From Bacteroides intestinalis (GTDB lineage Bacteria > Bacteroidota > Bacteroidia > Bacteroidales > Bacteroidaceae), in the NCBI RefSeq assembly GCF_902364365.1, contig NZ_CABJDN010000004.1, positions 266,705-330,704 on the forward strand: DNA of 64,000 nt, given 5' to 3'. The notes beneath the pieces were generated by a model that saw nothing but the letters and a program-made list of their open reading frames with translations, searched no databases and was not told the DNA's origin. Positions 61,301 to 64,000 of the stretch are shown piece after piece. Both the position numbers and the translations under genes were made by a program. Position 1 is the first letter of the stretch. Each line of letters opens with the position of its first letter.

Positions 61301-62574
61301 CTTTCTTCGATTCGGATAAACTGGATAAGATTCTGTATAATTTGTTTTCTAATGCTTCTAAATACAATAAGCCCGGTGGTAAAGTGGCGATTGAATTGAG
61401 TCATGATGGAACGAACGGGTTGGCTTGTCTGGTGGTTAAAGATAATGGGCCCGGCATTCCGGAAGAATCACAGAAAAACTTATTCAAGCGTTTTTATGAA
61501 GGAGATTACCGGAAATTCAATACGATAGGGACAGGAATAGGCTTGTCACTGGTACGCGACTTGATTGCTCTCCATCATGGTACGATTACTGTAGAAAGTG
61601 AAGAAGGTAAAGGGACAGCTTTCAAAGTAGAGTTTCCTATTCAGCGTTCGGCTTATTCTGAAGAAGAAATAGATGAAACGAGTGTTACTGTTTCAACGTT
61701 GGATGAAGTTATATCTACTCAGGAAGAGGCTATAATTTTGGAAACTGCATCAGAAGAAAATGTATCAGGCAAGGATAATATGCCGGAGAAAAAGCATACT
61801 TTATTATTAGTAGAAGATAATGAGGATCTATTGGCATTGATGGTGAAATTGCTCGGTGCTGAATATGATATCTGTACCGCAACTGATGGCAAAGAAGCTC
61901 TTGAAGTGGTAGAATCTGCTGATATTGACTTGATAGTTTCGGATGTAATGATGCCGGTAATGGACGGCATTGAGTTTTGTAAAGCAGTAAAAGCTAATTT
62001 TGATACTTCCCATATACCTTTAATTTTACTCACTGCGAAAAGTAAAGAAGAAGATCGTGTAGAAGCCTATGAATCGGGTGCGGACGCATTTATTGCAAAG
62101 CCGTTTAACCTGAGCATACTCCATGCACGTATTGGTAACTTGCTCAAATCTCGTGAGCGTGTGATGAAAGACTTCAAGAAGCAGCTGGTGTTCGAAGCAA
62201 AAGAATTGAATTATACCAGCATTGACGAAGATTTCCTGCAACGTGCCATTGACTGTGTGAATCGTCATCTGGATGATCCGAACTTTGATCAGACCCGTTT
62301 TTTGGAAGAGATGCATACCACCAAATCCACCTTCTTCCGCAAGTTGAAGTCGCTAACCGGGTTGACTTATGTTTCATTCATCCGTAATATACGTATGAAA
62401 GCAGCTTGCCGGATCATGGAAGAAAAGAAACACATCCGCATTTCAGAATTGGCGTATGCAGTGGGATATAATGACCCGCGTTACTTCAGTAGTAGTTTCA
62501 AAAAAGAAATCGGTATGCAGCCCTCCGAGTATATGGAACGTTTCACTTCGGGTGGAACTATTGAGGGAGAATAA
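58375..62574 (+). CDS. Hybrid two-component system regulator (second)
   Basis: The 1399-aa protein has a signal-like N-terminus (WSFIFCFGIFFPLMCQA), propeller repeats (GYIWISTRNGLFQYDG, GDIWIGTWNGGLYRYE, GRIWVGTGGSGLSLYD), a Y_Y_Y domain and a membrane helix (AYTLYILVFIGISCYIFRIV). The kinase has H879 in FFTNITHELLTPL and N-box LFSNASKYNKPGG. The receiver has D1190 in LIVSDVMMPVMDG, and the AraC-type HTH lies at the end (TTKSTFFRKL, ISELAYAVGYNDPRYFSSSF). It should control the SusC that follows and the divergent DUF2264 gene. An ATG at codon 4 is an alternative start. Confidence 0.95.
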   Translation: MLTMKDRIWSFIFCFGIFFPLMCQAVIMPQHNSLAFRSSSILNTLSSKDVQSVYQDRDGYIWISTRNGLFQYDGYSITTYKSNLYCPDLLSSNNIFCVAEDSCHRLWIGTYSGLNVLDKRTGEVRKIENAELSSTGISQILVTSDQRILFATEAGLFEYQENDDTFLVYDASNTGGIFPRNTVKSLFEDDRGDIWIGTWNGGLYRYEKKTGKYWKYPRMNSGNSAHVVFQDSYKNIWVGTWGSGLHLLHNAYDPERTTWTTFTHNEKQPYTISDNLIYAISEDVNTHSLWVGTRSGLSILPLQNGPISFSGFENCYSGESENTITSSEVASLLRDRQGIMWVGMIGGGVNMVNTRKAKFNLDRLTETKRMLKSNSVRSLLLDDEGQLWMGISTYGFGVKDRQTGKFIHYNQMPDFMSYEGISTVMSIMQSPTTGHIWIGVYNGGAYELDKQASVGKRVKAHNSGNAPWMCNSCIYDIYEDSKQNLWFATRGGVSMRAADGTPVRIDSLKVGGVAIQDMVAMQLTEGGNGEMWMASNTHGVVRIQGSGHSLNGYTLSAYSVVNGKLNSNYADCIYKDIEGRIWVGTGGSGLSLYDAIEDRFLPVHKLWNLPGDAVTSIQSDKKGDLWLGTNAGLLKLTVPKDLQNVTYRLYTTSDGLQDNLFNRGASCEAPDGELFFGGHRGYNSFYPDEQDEQVFSSPVVITNIKVFNQSWTSLSDEERAEISDLSPGFTDEIVLDYKQNNFSFEFSAMEYANPERNQYAYKLDGFDVGWQYTDASKRFAYYNNLMPGTYTFHVKSSNSNGIWDENVQTVKVTILPPPWKTWWAYTLYILVFIGISCYIFRIVRNRIRLRNALHLREMEQAKAEEINHAKLQFFTNITHELLTPLTIISASVDELKQTAPVYKEQYTVMTHNINRLIRLLQQILEFRKAETGNLKLKVSQGDLVQFVRRSLDSFRPLMKKKDIHFTIQNDSERYLAFFDSDKLDKILYNLFSNASKYNKPGGKVAIELSHDGTNGLACLVVKDNGPGIPEESQKNLFKRFYEGDYRKFNTIGTGIGLSLVRDLIALHHGTITVESEEGKGTAFKVEFPIQRSAYSEEEIDETSVTVSTLDEVISTQEEAIILETASEENVSGKDNMPEKKHTLLLVEDNEDLLALMVKLLGAEYDICTATDGKEALEVVESADIDLIVSDVMMPVMDGIEFCKAVKANFDTSHIPLILLTAKSKEEDRVEAYESGADAFIAKPFNLSILHARIGNLLKSRERVMKDFKKQLVFEAKELNYTSIDEDFLQRAIDCVNRHLDDPNFDQTRFLEEMHTTKSTFFRKLKSLTGLTYVSFIRNIRMKAACRIMEEKKHIRISELAYAVGYNDPRYFSSSFKKEIGMQPSEYMERFTSGGTIEGE

Positions 62575-62599
62575 GAAATATCCTGTTAATGTTTTTTGT

Positions 62600-62642
62600 A
62601 TCCTACATAATATGTTGAAGAATGTTTCAACTTATGTAGGAT
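62600..62642 (+). terminator. Terminator after the second hybrid regulator
   Basis: ATCCTACATAA (62600-62610) pairs with TTATGTAGGAT (62632-62642). The stem continues, after a TAT bulge, with GTTGAA and TTCAAC around a short loop, and TTTGTTT follows. Confidence 0.8.
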
Positions 62643-62709
62643 TTTGTTTCATGCACCAAAACTAAACATGAATGGAACATTTGTAAGGGCTTTACTCTGT
62701 GAATGTCCA

Positions 62710-62717
62710 TAGATTTG
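62710..62717 (+). promoter_or_regulatory. -7 box of the last SusC gene
   Basis: TAGATTTG matches TAnnTTTG and would start a transcript about 75 bases before the ATG at 62798. The nearest TTTG upstream (62680-62683) is 26 bp away, longer than usual. Confidence 0.45.
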
Positions 62718-62797
62718 CAATGTGATTCTGGAGCTAAGCATGCAGCTCTATTATCACATAGTGTGTTAAGTTATTTTTTAATCTTAAAATTCATACG

Positions 62798-64000
62798 ATG
62801 GAAAAACTAAAGATTTCCTCAGGGGCAAGGTTGAATAAGGTACTCTCTACCTTAATGATCTGTATGGCTCTTATGATGAACGTCTCGTATCTGAGCGCTC
62901 AAAATCCTAATGTTACGGTAACTGGTACAGTGGAGGACACAATGGGTCCTGTAATTGGCGCCAGTGTGGTTGAAAAAGGCGTACCTTCCAATGGATGTAT
63001 TACCGATATTGATGGTAATTTCTCTTTGAAAGTAAAACAGAATGCTACGCTGGTAATAAGTTTTGTGGGCTACAAAACAGTAGAAATTCCTTTGAAGGGA
63101 CAGAGAACAGTGAAAGTGACGTTGCAAGAGGACACTGAGATGCTGGATGAGGTAGTGGTAGTTGGTTACGGTACGATGCGTAAGAAAGACCTTACAGGAT
63201 CGGTTGTACAGATTAATCCCGGTAAAATAGCCGACTCGAATCCGACATCTGTACAAGATGTATTGCGTGGAACACCGGGTTTACAGATTGGTTATGATGC
63301 TTCTGCAAAAGGTAGCGGTGCTTCTATACAGTTGCGTGGTAAGAACTCGTTGGGTACTGATGCCAGTCCGTTGATCGTATTGGATGGTATGGCTTTCTAC
63401 GGTGAACTCTCAGAAATCAATCCGGATGATATCGGTCAGATTGACGTATTGAAAGATGCCTCTTCTGCTGCTATCTACGGTGCCAAGGCCGCTGCCGGTG
63501 TTATCATTATCACTACTAAAAAAGGTAAACAAGGAAAGCCTGTCATCAATGTGAGCGCTAATCTGGCTGTCAACCAGAAAGCGGCTTATCGCGACTATTA
63601 CAATGCTTCCGGTTACCTGCGTTATCGTCAGGATTGGTATAAGATGGTGAATACTTATGGACAGGGAGAGAACGGGCTTTATGGTTATTACAATGCGATG
63701 GTAGACACTAAAAAAACGGACGAGAACGGCAAACCCATATATGCACTTGCCTATCCGCAAGGTTATTATGACAATCCTACAAATATGACAGCTGCAGAAC
63801 AAAGTGCTTGGGGTTCTGCTACCGCTTTTAGTGGTCTCGGATTTTCTGAAGGCGAATCCGCGCTTAGCTTGTTTGCACGTCGTCTGACGTTGGATGTTTC
63901 TCCGCTGGTATATAATAATTTCTTGGCAGGCAATACCTTTGATTGGTATGATTCCACTTTCCGTACCGGTATCAATCAAGATTACAACGCCAGCATTTCA
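62798..64000 (+). CDS. SusC-family TonB-dependent transporter (3' end missing)
   Basis: The frame opens at ATG 62798 and remains open for 401 codons to the window end. It has a signal region (LMICMALMMNVSYLSAQ), a carboxypeptidase-regulatory-like domain (VTGTVEDTMGPVIGASVVEK ... LVISFVGYKTVEI), LDEVVVVGYGTMRKKDLTGS, and the plug (GASIQLRGKNSLGTDASPLI, VLKDASSAAIYGAKAAAGVI). The rest of the barrel and presumably a SusD lie beyond the window. With the hybrid regulator and DUF2264 it marks another PUL. Confidence 0.95.
   Translation, partial: MEKLKISSGARLNKVLSTLMICMALMMNVSYLSAQNPNVTVTGTVEDTMGPVIGASVVEKGVPSNGCITDIDGNFSLKVKQNATLVISFVGYKTVEIPLKGQRTVKVTLQEDTEMLDEVVVVGYGTMRKKDLTGSVVQINPGKIADSNPTSVQDVLRGTPGLQIGYDASAKGSGASIQLRGKNSLGTDASPLIVLDGMAFYGELSEINPDDIGQIDVLKDASSAAIYGAKAAAGVIIITTKKGKQGKPVINVSANLAVNQKAAYRDYYNASGYLRYRQDWYKMVNTYGQGENGLYGYYNAMVDTKKTDENGKPIYALAYPQGYYDNPTNMTAAEQSAWGSATAFSGLGFSEGESALSLFARRLTLDVSPLVYNNFLAGNTFDWYDSTFRTGINQDYNASIS

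Noticed and set aside
63410..63979. Minus-strand frame of 189 aa near the window end
   Set aside because: It lies within the partial SusC (62798-64000), whose plug motifs are unmistakable.

Overview
The window looks like a chromosome segment of a gut-type Bacteroides (Bacteroidota). The evidence is the tandem SusC/SusD pairs, hybrid two-component regulators, FecR/ECF signalling, GH28/GH2 enzymes, AT-rich intergenic DNA and repeated matches to the Bacteroides promoter consensus (TTTG, about 19 bp, TAnnTTTG). I see no rRNA, tRNA, CRISPR array, transposase or integrase. The species cannot be fixed from the sequence alone.

Layout. (1) 1-2.1 kb: end of a DUF2027/Smr protein and a DUF5723 outer-membrane-type protein, convergent. 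(2) 2.2-18.0 kb: one long minus-strand run. It begins with an ECF-like sigma factor and an overlapping gene that joins an anti-sigma-like N-terminus to a C39/papain-like cysteine peptidase. It continues with a dynamin-like GTPase with a hydrophobic hairpin, an Hsp70-like ATPase ending in a zinc ribbon, two paralogous small GTPases, a tail-anchored protein, a second dynamin-like GTPase and a GrpE-like protein. After a 175-bp gap come a DUF1232 protein, a 54-aa protein, an ADP-ribosylglycohydrolase, a small unknown protein, a WG-repeat protein and an Rsh/SpoT-type protein whose synthetase motifs look degenerate. The sigma-to-GrpE part is the strongest candidate for an undescribed system: a sigma factor, protease, chaperone and several GTPases in one tightly coupled operon. 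(3) 18-21.6 kb: a four-box 22-bp-period repeat array, then a LytS-type sensor kinase and LytTR response regulator. (4) 21.6-28.1 kb: a small secreted protein, then a FecR / STN-TonB receptor / DUF4249 / lipoprotein operon with no adjacent sigma gene, and a small lipoprotein. (5) 28.4-47.8 kb: a pectin-type polysaccharide utilisation locus (PUL) with GH28, a hybrid two-component regulator, two SusC/SusD pairs and a GH2-like enzyme. (6) 47.8-54.8 kb: an ECF sigma divergent from a SusC/SusD/PHP-phosphoesterase operon. (7) 54.8-55.9 kb: hemW. (8) 56-64 kb: DUF2264 protein, a second hybrid two-component regulator and a SusC that runs off the window.

How the parts work together. The PULs follow the usual Bacteroides logic: SusC/SusD import oligosaccharides, periplasmic enzymes trim them, and a hybrid kinase senses a product and activates the locus. 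In the GH28 PUL a shared TGTACA-N4-CATGTA site sits at the same distance from the predicted promoters of GH28 and of the first SusC, and is proposed as the regulator's operator. In the GTPase/chaperone operon, ATGA overlaps and gaps of about 20 bp or less link almost all genes. The one larger gap (138 bp) contains an open -1 frame that can be entered from an A7 slippery run. The LytTR regulator's likely binding boxes lie between it and the GTPase operon, so the two units may share control; that is inference.
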